Below, piece by piece: positions 1-8,598 of a stretch of DNA of 33,401 bases (position 1 is its first letter; every line of letters starts with the position of its first letter). Under the pieces are notes generated by a model. That model ran no database searches. It saw only the letters and a program-made list of their open reading frames with translations, and was not told where the DNA came from. A program made the translations under genes and the position numbers. Source of the stretch: Bacillus sp. JCM 19058 (GTDB taxonomy: Bacteria; Bacillota; Bacilli; Bacillales_H; Bacillaceae_D); contig BAXO01000060.1 of the NCBI GenBank assembly GCA_001310555.1, forward strand, positions 1 to 33,401, given 5' to 3'.

Positions 1-22
1 AAAGAAAGAACATAACTATGAT

Positions 23-225
23 GAAGGCGCGTATATTTCGCCTGTACAATACAGAAGCGTTTTTTTTCACGGGTAGAAGGTGCGATTATTTCGCCAGAAT
101 ATTACCGGAAGCGCGATTTTCATAAAAAGTATCTCCGGAAGCGCAATTTTTCCGCAGAGACAGCAAATGTTTCGAAATACAGTCATTCACTGACGATACG
201 GAGATTTTTTTTGGAAGTGCAATTT
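23..225 (+). repeat. Cluster of short degenerate repeats upstream of deoB
   Basis: Six related words of the form GAAG-YGCG-(A/T)-TTT begin near 23, 54, 76, 107, 137 and 214. The clearest pairs are 23-42 against 76-95 (both end in ATTTCGCC) and 105-120 against 135-150 (CCGGAAGCGCRATTTT, spaced exactly 30 bases). A second word, GACGATACGG, occurs at 192-201 and 231-240. No open coding frame explains the block, and it ends just before the deoB ribosome binding site. It could be an intergenic repeat element, a protein-binding array or a decayed leader. I do not recognise it. Confidence 0.45.
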
Positions 226-284
226 CTTCCGACGATACGGTAGGTATTCCTGATCGCTCGGAATGAAAAGAGGGAGGATGTACA

Positions 285-1466
285 GTGACAGATCGACAGT
301 TTAATCGAATATTTTTAATTGTCATGGATTCTGTAGGGATTGGAGCGGCTCCAGATGCCGAACAGTTTGGTGATGCGGGTGCCAACACATTAGGTCACAT
401 TGCTGAAAGGATGAATGGACTAACATTGCCGAATCTGGAGAGGCTCGGGTTAGGTCTCATTCGGGAAATCAAAGGTATTGAAAAGGTTGAGCAGCCACTC
501 GGTCATTATGGGATCATGCAGGAGGCTTCTCTCGGCAAAGATACGATGACAGGCCATTGGGAGATTATGGGTTTACATATTCGCAAGCCTTTTCGCGTCT
601 TTCCTGACGGTTTTCCGCAGGAATTAATAGAAGAGCTTGAGACGCTCTCGGGGCGTAAGGTGATCGGAAATAAAGTCGCTTCGGGGACAGAAATTATAAA
701 AGAGCTTGGAAGCGAGCACGTTGAATCTGGCGCGTTGATCGTTTATACGTCTGCCGATTCCGTTCTGCAAATCGCTGCTCATGAAGAGGTTGTCCCTTTA
801 ACAGAGCTCTATGAGATTTGTCAAAAGGCCCGTCAATTGACGTTAAAGCCGGAGTATATGCTTGGACGAATCATTGCTCGCCCGTTTATCGGAAAGGGCG
901 GTGAGTGGCAGCGCACCGCTAATCGCCATGACTATGCCCTAAAGCCGTTTGAGCGCACCGTGATGAACGAGCTTAAAGATCAAGGCTTTGACTCGATTGC
1001 GCTAGGCAAAATCTCTGATATTTATGATGGGGAAGGGATTACGAAAGCGATTCGAACCGTTTCTAATGATGACGGGATGGAAAAATTACTAGGCACGATG
1101 CAACAGGACTTTACGGGAATCAGCTTTATTAATCTTGTCGATTTTGATGCGCTCTATGGCCATCGTCGAAACCCGATCGGTTATGGTGAAGCGCTCGAGC
1201 AATTTGATCGGAAGCTTGAAGCTGTGTTAAATCGCTTAAGGGAAGACGACTTATTAATTATTACTGCCGATCACGGCAACGATCCAACCCATCATGGAAC
1301 GGATCATACGAGAGAATATGTTCCGCTGCTCGTCCATCACAGGAAACAGGAGACTGCAAACGATTTAGGGGTAAGACAAACCTTTTCCGATATCGGTGCG
1401 ACGATTGCTGATAACTTTAGCATTCAGTTGCCGCAGCATGGGACGAGCTTTTTAAGTGAAATTTAA
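285..1466 (+). CDS. deoB: Phosphopentomutase
   Basis: DeoB interconverts ribose-1-phosphate (or deoxyribose-1-phosphate) with the 5-phosphate, linking nucleoside phosphorolysis to sugar metabolism in the cytoplasm. The 393-aa protein matches the usual length of the Bacillus enzyme and is uninterrupted. It belongs to the alkaline-phosphatase-like metalloenzymes: the metal-binding VMDSVGIG motif is at residues 13-20, the phosphorylated Thr is T87 in KDTMTGHWE, and the C-terminal metal site ADHGNDP is visible. The start is GTG at 285, preceded by GGGAGG (272-277) at good spacing. It heads a nucleoside salvage cluster with two purine and one pyrimidine nucleoside phosphorylase, whose sugar phosphate products are its substrates. 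Confidence 0.95.
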   Translation: MTDRQFNRIFLIVMDSVGIGAAPDAEQFGDAGANTLGHIAERMNGLTLPNLERLGLGLIREIKGIEKVEQPLGHYGIMQEASLGKDTMTGHWEIMGLHIRKPFRVFPDGFPQELIEELETLSGRKVIGNKVASGTEIIKELGSEHVESGALIVYTSADSVLQIAAHEEVVPLTELYEICQKARQLTLKPEYMLGRIIARPFIGKGGEWQRTANRHDYALKPFERTVMNELKDQGFDSIALGKISDIYDGEGITKAIRTVSNDDGMEKLLGTMQQDFTGISFINLVDFDALYGHRRNPIGYGEALEQFDRKLEAVLNRLREDDLLIITADHGNDPTHHGTDHTREYVPLLVHHRKQETANDLGVRQTFSDIGATIADNFSIQLPQHGTSFLSEI

Positions 1467-1579
1467 AGAAGGCAGCAGCATCGTTCATTAACTAAAGTTA
1501 TCAAGAGCTATGGAGTAATTGTCAGCAAGAGTAAGGGCGGCTCCAATGAACGATTATTTTTAGAGAGGGGAAGCTATCT

Positions 1580-2396
1580 ATGGTTCATCAACAAACGCTA
1601 CAGCAAGCGACAACATTTTTACAAAAAAAAATAAACAATAAGCCGTCAATCGGCTGATCCTCGGCTCAGGTTTAGGAGTGCTAGCAGACGAAATTGAAAA
1701 ACCGCTTAAAATACCTTACGATAACATTCCGCACTTTCCAGTTTCGACGGTGGCGGGTCATGCCGGACAGCTCGTTTATGGGGCACTGGAAGGCAAGCAG
1801 GTTATCGCGATGCAAGGGCGCTTTCATTTTTATGAAGGGTACAGTCTCGATACAGTGACGTTACCGGTTCGGGTCATGCAGCAGCTCGGAGTCGAGACCA
1901 TCATAGTCACGAATGCCGCTGGTGGGATCAATGAAGCGTACCGAGCTGGTGATTTAATGATTATTTCTGATCATATTAATAATATGAGTCAAAATCCATT
2001 AATCGGTCCGAATGATGAAAGCGCTGGTGTACGATTTCCGGACCTTTCCCATGCGTATTCCGAAAAGCTGCGCAGTCTCGCACGGGAGCAAGCTAATTTG
2101 CTCGGTGTGAGCATTCGAGAGGGTGTTTATGTGGCCAATACTGGACCTGCTTACGAAACTCCGGCAGAAGTCCGTATGCTCCGCAAGCTAGGCGGGGATG
2201 CGGTCGGCATGTCAACCGTGCCTGAAGTGATTGTTGCCAGACATGCCGGCATGGAAGTGCTCGGCTTATCTTGTATTTCTAATATGGCTGCCGGAATTTT
2301 ACCGCAGCGCTTACGCATGAAGAAGTGATCGAAACGACTGAACGAGTCAAAGCGGATTTTTTAGCGTTGGTTAAAGCGATAATCGAAAACGTGTAA
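1580..2396 (+). CDS. pupG: Purine nucleoside phosphorylase (first copy), frame-interrupted
   Basis: This is a trimeric-type purine nucleoside phosphorylase (PNP/MTAP family), which splits purine nucleosides with phosphate to base and ribose-1-phosphate. ATG at 1580 follows AGAGGGGAAG. Two single-base losses break the frame: near 1651-1655, where the conserved N-terminal phosphate loop KPSIGLILGSG is restored by one extra C, and near 2308-2312. With both repaired the protein has about 272 aa, normal for the family. Visible motifs are GHAGQL, MQGRFHFYEGY, TNAAGG, GPAYETPAE and SCISNMAAG. The last two supply the Glu and Asn that contact a 6-oxopurine in this class, so guanosine/inosine is the expected substrate. 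It lies between deoB and a second paralogue. Confidence 0.9.
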
Positions 2397-2410
2397 AAGG
2401 AGAGATACAT

Positions 2411-3236
2411 ATGGGCAATCTTATCGACAACATAAAGGAAGCAGCTGCTTTTTTGGAAGAACAATTAAATAGAAAGCCGAAAATTGGTCTCATTCTCGGT
2501 TCGGGCTTGGTGATCTCGCCAACGACATAACGAATGCCGTTCAGCTACCTTATGAACAAATTCCTCATTTTCCAGTATCGACAGTTGAAGGACATGCCGG
2601 ACAATTGGTAAGCGGTCAGTTGAAAGGCAAAGATGTGGTTGCAATGCAAGGGAGATTCCATTATTACGAAGGCTATTCAATGCAGGAAGTAACGTTTCCG
2701 GTTCGGGTCATGAAGCAAATCGGTGTTGAGCTAATTATTGTTACAAATGCTTGCGGCGGAATGAACAAAACCTTTTCGCCTGGAGATTTAATGATTATTA
2801 CCGACCATTTAAATATGACAGGAGCCAATCCATTAATCGGGCCAAATTCAGAAGAGCTCGGCCCTCGCTTCCCGGATATGAGTCATGCTTACACACCGGA
2901 ATACGTTGAGTTGGCTCGTCACATCGCATCTGATCTGAGCATTGATATTAAGCAAGGAATCTATGCCGGTATTACTGGGCCGACATACATGACGGGAGCG
3001 GAGCTAGTGATGCTGCGTAACCTTGGCGGCGATGTGCTTGGGATGTCAACCGTCCCTGAGGTCATTGTTGCTAAGCATGCCGGATGAAGGTAATCGGTGT
3101 TTCCTGTGTTACTGATATGGCCATCGGTGAAGAGATTGAAGGGATTTCGCATGAACAAGTAGTGGAAGTGGCTAACCGAACAAAGCCGAAATTCATATCA
3201 CTGGTGAAGGAAATCGTGGCACATGTAGATGAGTAA
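2411..3236 (+). CDS. Purine nucleoside phosphorylase paralogue (second copy), frame-interrupted
   Basis: This second PNP/MTAP-family gene begins at ATG 2411 behind AAGGAGAG (2397-2404), 14 bases after the first copy. Single-base losses at about 2509-2511 (inside the GSGLGDLA loop) and 3081-3084 (in KHAGMKV) interrupt it. The repaired protein is about 275 aa. MQGRFHYYEGY, TNACGG, GPTYMTGAE and STVPE are intact. The base-contact segment reads SCVTDMAIG, with Asp (codon 3114-3116) where the first copy has Asn in SCISNMAAG. In this superfamily Asn at that position favours 6-oxopurines, while Asp is typical of enzymes acting on 6-aminopurines, so a different substrate is possible. This is an inference from alignment by eye. 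Confidence 0.88.
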
Positions 3237-3260
3237 AGTAATGAAGGGAATGAGTCATTG

Positions 3261-4564
3261 ATGCGAATGGTGGATCTGATTGAGAAAAAAAAGGGACGGA
3301 CTTGAGCTGAGTAAAAAAGAAATTGACTTCGTGATTCAAGGCTATACGGCAGGAGATATTCCCGACTATCAAATGTCAGCGATGGCTATGGCTATATTTT
3401 TTTCAAAATATGAGTGCAGCCGAACGTGCGAACTTAACGATGGCCATGGTCGAATCAGGGGAACAAATCGATCTGTCGGCAGTAAACGGGTTGAAAGTCG
3501 ATAAGCACTCGACCGGCGGCGTAGGCGATAAAACGACGATTGTGCTTGCTCCGCTCGTCGCTGCCTTAGGAGTCCCGGTTGCAAAAATGTCGGGACGCGG
3601 ACTCGGTCATACCGGCGGAACGCTTGACAAGCTTGAAGCCATTCCAGGTTTTCACGTAGAAATCGAAACCGAACAATTTCTTAAGCTTGTCAATCAAAAC
3701 AAGCTCGCAGTTATTGGGCAAAGCGCAAATTTAACACCCGCCGATAAAAAGCTGTACAGCCTACGCGACGTGACAGGGACCGTCAATTCAATTGCTCTAA
3801 TTGCCAGCTCGATCATGAGTAAAAAAATTGCCTCTGGTGCTGACGCGATTGTCCTTGACGTGAAAACGGGATCCGGTGCGTTCATGAAGAAGCTCGAGCA
3901 GTCAATAGAACTGGCCGAAACAATGGTCGCAATCGGAAATAAACTCGGTCGCCAAACGCTCGCTGTCATCTCTGATATGAATCAGCCCCTTGGCCTCGCT
4001 GTCGGAAACGCTTTAGAGGTCAAAGAAGCTATTGACGTGCTTCACGGTAAAGGGCCGGAAGACGTGCGGGAGCTCTGCCTTACTTTAGGCAGTCATATGG
4101 TCCAGCTTGCCGGTAAAGCATCCTCTGCCGAAGAAGCGCGCGAGCAACTAAAGGAAGCGATTCGATCCGGAAAAGCACTGAAGACACTAAAAACGTTCAT
4201 CGAGGCACAAGGTGGCGATCCGGCAGTTGCTGATGATCCAAACAAGCTGCCTACAGCGAAGCACATTTCCGAGGTTATTGCAGAACAGCCCGGCTTCGTT
4301 TCCGAAATCGTCGCTGATAAAATCGGGACAGCAGCTATGCTGTTAGGAGCAGGACGAGCGACAAAGGATGCAGATATTGATTTAGCCGTCGGAATCGTGC
4401 TAGCGAAGAAAATCGGTGAACGTGTCGAAGAGGGTGAGGTACTGGCTCGATTGCACAGCAATCGCACGGATGTAGCCGAGGTCATGAATGTTGTAAAGCA
4501 AGCCTATTCAATTACAAATAAACCAGTCAAAGCACCCGCACTACTATACGAAGTCATACGATAA
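3261..4564 (+). CDS. pdp: Pyrimidine-nucleoside phosphorylase, frame-interrupted
   Basis: Pdp catalyses phosphorolysis of uridine, thymidine and deoxyuridine. It begins at ATG 3261 with the family's typical [10 protein letters not shown] start and ends at TAA 4562-4564. Two homopolymers each carry one base too many: A8 at 3285-3292 and T7 at 3397-3403. After correction the protein has 433 aa, in line with the Bacillus enzyme. The glycosyltransferase family 3 hallmarks are present: [33 protein letters not shown] and [11 protein letters not shown], with a C-terminal alpha/beta domain ending near EVIR. It follows the PNP pair and completes the nucleoside salvage group. A hairpin follows the stop codon. 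Confidence 0.93.
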
Positions 4565-4571
4565 AGAGAAC

Positions 4572-4599
4572 TCAGCCGAGGGAAGTGGTCCTCGGCTGA
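4572..4599. terminator. Hairpin between converging pdp and ABC permease genes
   Basis: Ten base pairs (TCAGCCGAGG 4572-4581 with CCTCGGCTGA 4590-4599) enclose an 8-base loop. It sits 8 bases after the pdp stop codon and downstream of the minus-strand permease at 4685. There is no long T tract on the plus side (TAAACAAAC follows) and only a T-rich TTCTCTTT on the minus side. It is probably a weak bidirectional terminator or a transcript-end stabiliser. Confidence 0.55.
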
Positions 4600-4684
4600 T
4601 AAACAAACGATATCGGCTGGCAAAGTATAGCCACCAAGTATCCTCTGGTTATATTACACACTTCGCAAAACCCCACAGTGAAAC

Positions 4685-5379
4685 TCATCGTTCCCTTGCG
4701 CTCGTCAGCGGAGCATTAATCATTATCGGGTACGTAGCAACAAAGGCTACGACTCCAATCAAACCGATAACTTGAAAGAAGGTAAAGGTATTCGAAACAA
4801 TAAAATCAATTAGAGGGGTAATATCAGCGAAAGTCACCCAAATGACAAGAGCTAATAGTAGTATTGTTGCACCGACTAGACTTTTTGTTAGCCCGAACCT
4901 AAAAGTAATCGAAGCAATCAAAAAGGAGAAGCCAAAGAGAAACAGAGCCACTAGTGTATCGAGCCACAAGTAAATAAAGCCATTGCTAGATTCGATTAAT
5001 TGACCAATGTGGATGATTTTCGTTGTTCCGAGTCCTTGATTATAGATTAGTGTCGCCAATTGATACAGAACGTTGAGAACAATGACCGAAGTAACGACAA
5101 ACAAAAGGCCATTGAGATACATGCTTTTAAAAAAATTGGGCACGAGTTCCGCCAAAGGCAAGGTTGTATTGATAAACGTAGCGATAGACAAAGAACGGGT
5201 AAAAGGCCAATATTCCTAAAAAAGGACCGGAAATGTACATGTGAAAATTATCAGGCTTAAACACTGTGCCAATCCCTACAAAGATGAAGGAAATAGCTAA
5301 TGTTATCCAAAAAAAAGATCATAAATTGGCTTTTCATATCCTCGTAAATGAGTCGGAATGTCCCTATAAATGTACTCAT
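4685..5379 (-). CDS. ABC-2-like membrane permease of the YtrA-regulated transporter, frame-interrupted
   Basis: This strongly hydrophobic protein has about six predicted membrane segments and is the likely membrane partner of the ATPase encoded just upstream. It starts at ATG 5379 (MSTFIGTFRLIYEDMKSQF), which overlaps the ATPase stop codon as ATGA and is preceded by AGGAGG at 5390-5395. One extra base in each of two runs breaks the frame: A8 at 5309-5316 and A7 at 5129-5135 (plus-strand view). The corrected protein is about 230 aa. The substrate cannot be read from the sequence. Related YtrA-type operons respond to cell-envelope stress, so export or envelope protection is a reasonable but unproven role. 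Confidence 0.75.
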
Positions 5380-6255
5380 TGTACAGCAGCCTCCTGTTTG
5401 CGGTGAGTGATGTTCACTAAATAATCTTGTAATGGCGCCTTTTCGATGGAGATTTCAGCTTTTTGTGCGGTGTCCTTCCAAGCTTCCGTGTAGCGCTCAT
5501 TTAGCATGACCGTTAATTGCTTACCGATTTTCTTCTCCTCAATAATTTCAACGTTTTTTTTGTAACAGCTTCAATGGCAGCCGATGGGCCAGTTAACACA
5601 ATCCCTTGCATTTGCAGCTGCTCGACTGGTATGTGCATGGTCACTCGTTTATCGTGGACGACTGCGATCTTTTCGCAAAGAGGCTCAATTTCATCAATAT
5701 GGTGGGAGGAGAGCAAAATGAAACGCGGATTTTCCTCATAGCTGTCCAGCAAGACTTGGTAAAACAGCTTCCGAAAGTGAGCGTCCAATCCGTTTGTTGG
5801 TTCGTCCATAATCGTTATTTGTGCCTGACTCGCTAAGCCAATTGTCAATTGAACTGCCGTCTGCATCCCTTTTGAAAACCGTCTAATTTTCTTCTTTCGA
5901 GGTAATTCAAATAAGGAAATTAATCGCTCAGCTGTCGCTTCATCCAGTTCGGATTGTAATAACGGCCAAAGCGCAGCGCATCGTCAACATTCCAGAGGGT
6001 AGAAAAAGGATGATTTTCTTGCATATAGCAAACACTCTGAAGGATTTCTTCATTGTTGAAAGGGGTTTGCCCTAACACTTGAAGCTTGCCCTGTTGAGGG
6101 TATAACTGCCCAGCCAGTAGTCTCATTAAGGTTGTTTTCCCTGCACCGTTTCGACCCCATAAGCCAGTAATAATTGGCTCTTTCTCTTCAAAGCAAACAT
6201 TTTTCAACGCAAGCGATTTATCGTAGTGAAAAGTCATCTGTTGTACGCTAATCAT
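5376..6255 (-). CDS. ABC transporter ATP-binding protein (YtrB-like), frame-interrupted
   Basis: This is the nucleotide-binding subunit of an ABC transporter. From the N-terminus it shows Walker A (GRNGAGKTTLM, near residues 34-44), a Q-loop (YMQENHPF), a degenerate signature (FSKGMQ), Walker B with D-loop (ITIMDEPTNGLD) and the switch His (LLSSHHIDEIE). The FSKGM signature is typical of ABC-2-type exporters such as YtrB. The frame is broken near 5944-5946 (one base missing, restoring NWDEAT) and in the A/T8 run at 5554-5561 (one base missing). The repaired protein has about 293 aa. It starts at ATG 6255, overlapping the end of the GntR gene by 8 bases, and overlaps the permease start by 4. 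Confidence 0.88.
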
Positions 6256-6619
6256 TTTGTTTACTCTCCTTTATCATTTGGATAACAGCATCCTCCGGCA
6301 GCTGAATGCGCTTGGCTTCATTAAGAAGTGGCAGGACAAACTGTTTATAAAACCCTTTTTCACGCTCAACAAGTAACATTTTTTTTGCTCCTTTCTGAAC
6401 AAACATACCGATCCCTCTTTTTTTGTGGACAAGACCAGCATCGACAAGGACGTTCAACCCTTTTTGAGCTGTTGCTCGGTTAATTTGATAAAACTGTGAA
6501 AGCTCTGTCGTTGAAGGTATTTGATCCCCTTCATTCAAGTGTCCGTCAACAATTTCATTTTTTATCGAATCGGCGATCTGTTGAAAAATCGGCTGAGAAT
6601 CATCAAGATTTGGTTTCAC
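6248..6619 (-). CDS. GntR-family transcriptional regulator, YtrA subfamily
   Basis: This 123-aa regulator is uninterrupted. Its N-terminal winged helix-turn-helix (about residues 10-75, including IPSTTELSQFYQINRATAQKG) is followed by only a short C-terminal extension of about 45 residues, which defines the YtrA subfamily, where the small C-terminal part serves for dimerisation. The start is GTG 6619 with AGGAGGG just upstream. The gene leads an operon with the ABC ATPase and permease, in the usual ytrA-ytrB order, and probably represses its own promoter. A palindrome covering the -10 region at 6660-6685 supports that. Confidence 0.92.
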   Translation of the reverse strand: MKPNLDDSQPIFQQIADSIKNEIVDGHLNEGDQIPSTTELSQFYQINRATAQKGLNVLVDAGLVHKKRGIGMFVQKGAKKMLLVEREKGFYKQFVLPLLNEAKRIQLPEDAVIQMIKESKQND

Positions 6620-6659
6620 ACGCTCCCTCCTTCAGGTTGCTCTGTTGTTTAATTGATTG

Positions 6660-6681
6660 GTTGATTAGTTGTGTAATCAAC
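6660..6681. promoter_or_regulatory. Palindromic operator candidate for the YtrA-type regulator
   Basis: GTTGATTA (6660-6667) and TAATCAAC (6674-6681) form a perfect 8-bp inverted repeat with a 6-base spacer. It overlaps the promoter's -10 element and the expected transcription start, a classic repressor position. Binding by the adjacent GntR protein is inferred from location. Confidence 0.6.
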
Positions 6682-6708
6682 TATACTATACAAAATTTAA
6701 ATTGTAAA
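6680..6708 (-). promoter_or_regulatory. Sigma-A promoter of the GntR-ABC operon
   Basis: On the minus strand TTTACA (plus coordinates 6703-6708) and TATAGT (6680-6685) are separated by exactly 17 bases. This is a near-consensus housekeeping promoter about 60 bases upstream of the GTG start at 6619. Confidence 0.75.
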
Positions 6709-6732
6709 TGGTTTCGGCAATTTTTTTTATAG

Positions 6733-6957
6733 TTGGCGAAACCTCTGAAAAATGATGAAGCGCCACCCCGCCGGCCCAACCGGCTGAAGCGTCGAAACCA
6801 TCGGCTCAACCGTCGGAAAAACCAGTTGAAGTGTCGGAACCGTCAGCTCAACCGTCGAAACACTCGTATGGGCAGGCGTGCTCTCATCAAGCACTTTTTA
6901 CTGTTAGCTTTTCTCTCCCCCTCCAAATGTTTCTTGATCTGCATTCTCTGACCTAAA
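6733..6957 (+). other. Repetitive Pro/Ala/Ser/Glu-coding tract, probable gene remnant
   Basis: The words GCTCAACCGTCG, GTTGAAGTGTCGG and GCTGAAGCGTCG recur between about 6770 and 6865 with roughly 18-33 base spacing. One frame (from 6759 to the stop at 6955-6957) reads PAQPAEASKPSAQPSE, then KPVEVSEPSAQPSK, resembling a flexible wall-spanning or linker region of a surface protein. No credible start codon or ribosome binding site precedes it, and two TGA codons lie at 6753-6758 in the same frame. It may be a decayed gene end. The rest of 6620-7078 holds only the divergent promoter and AT-rich DNA. Confidence 0.3.
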
Positions 6958-7078
6958 TAAAAATAATGGCGAGCTTTTTAGTAAAACTGTTTTTTGGCAG
7001 CTAAGAATTGGCTCTTAAGCTCTTGCATTTTTCTGTTCAAAAAGATAGACTGGCATCAAGAGATAATTTAATAGAGTA

Positions 7079-7163
7079 ACCGGGAGTCCGAGGAGAGGGC
7101 TGAGAGTACAACTAATCTGTTGTAGACCGTTGGAACCTGTTGGATCATGCCAGCGCAGGGATT
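7079..7163 (+). ncRNA. TPP riboswitch (THI element)
   Basis: This aptamer binds thiamine pyrophosphate and shuts off the downstream genes. Visible parts: a P2 helix AGTCC (7085-7089) with GGGCT (7097-7101), the invariant CTGAGA (7100-7105), a P3 stem TACAAC (7107-7112) with GTTGTA (7119-7124), then GGAACCTG (7132-7139), GGATCATGCCAGCG (7142-7155) and the closing CAGGGA (7156-7161). A strong terminator follows at 7178-7206, so control is most likely by premature termination when TPP is abundant. The regulated genes encode a thiamine-precursor-type importer and LuxE/LuxC-like enzymes. Confidence 0.95.
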
Positions 7164-7177
7164 GTGTGAAAGAGGGA

Positions 7178-7206
7178 GCACTTTGCATTGGCGGAGTGTT
7201 TTTTTT
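7178..7206 (+). terminator. Riboswitch expression-platform terminator
   Basis: GCACTTTGC (7178-7186) pairs with GCGGAGTGT (7191-7199) across a 4-base loop, with G-U pairs allowed. An uninterrupted T run of 8 follows (7199-7206). It sits 15 bases after the TPP aptamer, the standard position for a transcription-attenuating terminator. Confidence 0.88.
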
Positions 7207-7271
7207 CTTTTGTATAAGGATTGAGTGCATAGCAAGCGTGCGTGCCTTTCGAGCAAAGGAGCGGAGGATGG

Positions 7272-7458
7272 ATGGAGTTAGCGGCTCAGACGATGTTGAA
7301 ATAAGCTGGCGTTCGTTGAGTGCGCCTGCTTGCAACAATTCTCGCCTCCCAATTTAACATGCTCAAGTGGCCGTTTGTTTCACATTGGCAGTTACCTACT
7401 AGATGGAAAACAGAGCTTGCTTCCTGCGCAGCTGTATTTGCCGCTCGAACCTGTATAA
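7272..7458 (+). CDS. Possible small protein between riboswitch and luxE-like gene (frame-interrupted)
   Basis: I do not recognise this reading frame. ATG 7272 follows GCGGAGG (7261-7267). If one surplus base near 7295-7299 is removed, the frame stays open to TAA 7456-7458 and gives about 61 aa: MELAAQTMLNKLAF, a Cys-containing middle, then GRLFHIGSYLLDGKQ and a C-terminus LPLEPV. Composition looks protein-like and the terminator just upstream would put it under TPP control, as first gene of the operon. The alternative is that 7207-7510 is simply an untranslated leader. Another open frame at 7320-7505 in the same stretch looks less protein-like. Confidence 0.33.
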
Positions 7459-7510
7459 GAAAGCTAAAGCTACTTTTTCCCGAAGACCCAAATAAAAAGG
7501 AATGAATTCA

Positions 7511-8598
7511 ATGAATGAGAACGAGCAAGTTTTAAGGTTTATTTCAAAATTTTTTTGAAGAGAGCGATTGGTCTGAAAAAGGATTTGACGAACTGGCGTT
7601 GCGATTGTTTGCCTATCAGTTTAAAAGCAACCTGCCATACGAGCAGTATTGCCGAAGTAAAGGAAAAACACCGCGAACGGTTAAATCGTGGCTCGACATT
7701 CCCCCCGTACCACTTTCTGCTTTTAAGGAGCTGACCTTAAGCTGCCAGGATCCCGAGCAGTCACGAGCAATTTTTATGACGAGTGGTACGACGCAAGGAG
7801 TGAAAGGGAAGCATTATCATGCGACACTTCAGCTATACGATCAGTCGATGCTCCTAAATTTCCGGCGGCGGTTTATGAAGGAAGGAACAAGGATACAAAT
7901 GGGGATTCTATTTCCGACGGAAAAAGCATTGCCTCATTCGTCACTCGCTCATTATTTAGCGCTCGCAAAGGAACACTTTGACGAAGGAAAGCAGCTACTT
8001 TATCGAAGAGCAGGAAATCGACTATTCGCGCCTGCTTTCGATGCTGGAAAGAGCGGAAAGAACAGGAGAAGCGGTTGCGCTTTTAGGAGCGAGCTATAGC
8101 TTTGTTCACGTACTGGACGAGTTTGAACGGATTGGTCGACGTTTTTCTTTGCCTGCCGGAAGCCGTATTCTTGATACGGGCGGCTTTAAAAACCAGTCGC
8201 GTGAGCTTGCAGCAGATGATTTTTATGAGCGGCTGCAGATTTATTTTGGCGTTTGTCGAAGCGATTGTATCAATATGTATGGAATGACAGAATTAAGTAC
8301 ACAGTTTTATGACAGTGGAAATGCCGTCGTTCCGTCGCTTAAAACAGGGCCGCATTGGATTCGTACACGTGTCGTCGATCCGCTCACAGGCAAGCGAGTA
8401 ATTGGCGAGGCCGGTCTCTTGGTTCACTGCGATTTGGCGAACATGAACTCAGTGACGACGATATTAACCGAAGATATCGGAATTGAAGAAGAAGGAGGTT
8501 TTCGATTGTTAAGGCGGGCAAAAGGTACAGAAGCACGCGGCTGCTCACTTGCAATGGAAGAGCTTCTGCAGGCAACAAAGGAGAGTCATCATGATTGA
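7511..8598 (+). CDS. LuxE-like acyl-protein synthetase (acid-activating ligase), frame-interrupted
   Basis: This belongs to the LuxE/acyl-AMP ligase group. LuxE activates a carboxylic acid with ATP and passes the acyl group through a cysteine thioester to its reductase partner LuxC. Visible motifs are the nucleotide loop MTSGTTQGVKGKH, NMYGMTELSTQFYD (the YGxTE adenylation motif), LDTGG, and a C-terminal LLRRAKGTE segment. ATG 7511 follows AAAAGGAATG. One surplus base in T7 (7550-7556) and one in AAA (7988-7990) break the frame. The corrected length is about 361 aa, close to LuxE. It overlaps the reductase start by 8 bases. Membership of a TPP-riboswitch operon suggests a thiamine-related acid rather than a fatty acid as substrate. 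Confidence 0.85.

Noticed and set aside
23..225. CRISPR array
   Set aside because: Repeats are short (about 16 bases), degenerate and irregularly spaced, with no cas genes.
4093..4485. Long open frame on the minus strand opposite pdp (and similar ones opposite other genes)
   Set aside because: It is antisense to a well-conserved coding region, rich in Ser/Ala as expected for a complement frame, without ribosome binding site or family similarity.
7320..7505. Open frame of 61 codons before the luxE-like gene
   Set aside because: It has no ribosome binding site, and its translation (many Arg, Trp, Leu) looks less natural than the alternative frame at 7272-7458.
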